Assembly: GCA_009602725.1 (NCBI GenBank)
Contig: WELB01000198.1
Span: 186,474-203,802, forward strand
Direction: 5' to 3'
Source of the DNA: Spirogloea muscicola
Lineage: Eukaryota > Streptophyta > Zygnematophyceae > Spirogloeales > Spirogloeaceae
DNA: 17,329 nucleotides
Within the stretch, counting starts at the first letter, position 1, and each line of letters starts with the position of its first letter. The notes below the pieces were generated by a model. That model saw only the letters and a program-made list of their open reading frames with translations, did no database searches and was not told the origin of the DNA. A program made the position numbers and the translations under genes. This document shows, in pieces, positions 16,650 to 17,329 of the stretch.

Positions 16650-16862
16650 AGCCAGCAAGGCGGAGTTCCGGGCCCGCTTGAGCTCCCGCTCGTCCTCGTC
16701 GGCGTCGTCGCCGTCAGCTGCGCCCTCCACGCGGGCCGAGCGGAGCCTCCTGGTCCTGCCAGCCGCCGCGGTCACGGCAGTCAGTCACCCAAGATTCAGG
16801 CGCTCGCGGCCAAGCCTTTCTAACACCAGCTGCGGCTTCACCTCAGCAGCAAGCACAGTCCG
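16650..16862 (-). CDS. Coding blocks upstream of the unrecognised gene, with an in-frame TGA
   Basis: One minus-strand frame reads KPQLVLERLGRERLNLG (to 16788), meets TGA at 16785-16787, then continues as TAAAGRTRRLRSARVEG and an acidic DGDDADEDERELKRARNSALLA. It ends at a GCT|GTGAGA donor at 16650, in phase with the block starting at 16460. The TGA is inside a 33-nt GT...CAG segment that would be an extremely short intron. It may instead mean a nonsense mutation, or two separate exons with one acceptor at CTGGCAG near 16755. The function is not recognised. Confidence 0.35.
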
Positions 16863-16998
16863 GCAAATTATTTAGCCTGCTTTATGAGTCTCTCACTAGC
16901 AGCATGATAGGACAACTATGAAAATCCATGCTTCTAACGAGCTCACATTGTGGTCAAGAGGTAGATGGCTATATATTGATTAAGTGCATAATTATTGT
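16863..16998. other. AT-richer spacer or intron between right-end coding blocks
   Basis: This short stretch is clearly poorer in GC than its flanks and has stops in all minus-strand frames. It could be an intron of the right-end gene or the 3' flank of the segment at 16999-17329. No poly(A) signal of the UGUAA type is seen on the minus strand. Confidence 0.35.
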
Positions 16999-17329
16999 TC
17001 ATGAGACTGTCTCATGAAATTCCGCGGCAAGCGGCGGCGGCGGCTGCGGGGTCGACCTCGTGGTACAGCCGTGGTCGTTGATGTGCCAGCCGCAGGGAGC
17101 GAGGACGCGGCGCAGGACGGCGAAGTCGTCGAGCGCAGCCGCGGCGCCCGGCGCGAAGCCCTCCCAGCGGCGCAGGCCCTGCACGACGTTGGCTATGCGC
17201 GCCGCCAGCGGCGGGAGCGCCTCGCCCGCCGCCGCTGCGGCGGGGCCGTCTGCTGCGGATGGCAGCCGTTCGCCCATGCCGAAGTCGCCGACCCCCGCAG
17301 GCTCACATGCCAGCAGGCCGGCTTCGGCG
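16999..17329 (-). CDS. Unrecognised alanine-rich coding segment, partial, open at right window edge
   Basis: The minus strand is open from the window edge to a stop at 16999-17001. An ATG lies at 17277, but the same frame continues upstream of it (AEAGLLACEPAGVGDFG), so the true start is probably outside. The readable part is a poly-alanine linker, then ARIANVVQGLRRWEGF, AAALDDFAVLRRVLAPCGWH and a proline-rich end. An ACGAG|GTCGAC donor near 17047 could link it in phase to the block beginning near 16754, making all right-end blocks one gene. Otherwise it is the last exon of a separate gene. No family is recognised. Confidence 0.4.
   Translation of the reverse strand, partial: AEAGLLACEPAGVGDFGMGERLPSAADGPAAAAAGEALPPLAARIANVVQGLRRWEGFAPGAAAALDDFAVLRRVLAPCGWHINDHGCTTRSTPQPPPPLAAEFHETVS

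Noticed and set aside
16055-16681. 209-codon plus-strand frame rich in proline and alanine
   Set aside because: It is antisense to better-supported minus-strand blocks with splice signals. Its composition is what the complement of alanine/glycine-rich coding gives.

Overview
This is nuclear DNA from an intron-rich eukaryote, most likely a green alga (chlorophyte). Three observations support this. The two housekeeping genes resemble land-plant versions in domain order and motifs. Exons are joined by GT-AG introns, mostly about 95-400 bp. A UGUAA element, the usual chlorophyte polyadenylation signal, lies downstream of both well-resolved genes. The genus cannot be read from the sequence.

Layout. 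(1) Positions 1-2,310 are repeat-rich, transposon-derived sequence. The first ~370 bp encode, on the minus strand, a domain like the C-terminal part of retroelement polyproteins. Several diverged short repeats follow in both orientations. (2) Positions 2,310-2,973 hold the 3' flank of the next gene. (3) Positions 2,974-10,789 (minus) carry a complete ISWI-type chromatin-remodelling ATPase that I resolve into 23 exons with consistent phases (about 1,126 aa). (4) Positions 10,790-11,587 are a GC-rich divergent promoter region ending in a GCC repeat. (5) Positions 11,588-13,953 (plus) carry a complete translation elongation factor eEF1B beta gene (7 exons, about 257 aa). Its stop codon appears to be split by the last intron. 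(6) Positions 14,290-14,640 (minus) hold coding-like but interrupted blocks. (7) Positions 15,479-17,329 (minus) hold coding blocks of one or two unrecognised GC-rich multi-exon genes, open at the window's right edge.

The ISWI and eEF1B genes are head to head and share an intergenic region of about 0.8 kb, so coordinated expression is possible but not shown. No CRISPR array, rRNA or convincing tRNA was seen. I found no clear new biological system. The most interesting points are the split stop codon, an in-frame alternative splice acceptor inside the ISWI ATPase core, the mixed-orientation repeat family on the left, and the unidentified gene on the right. All exon borders are read by eye from splice consensus, frame and family knowledge.
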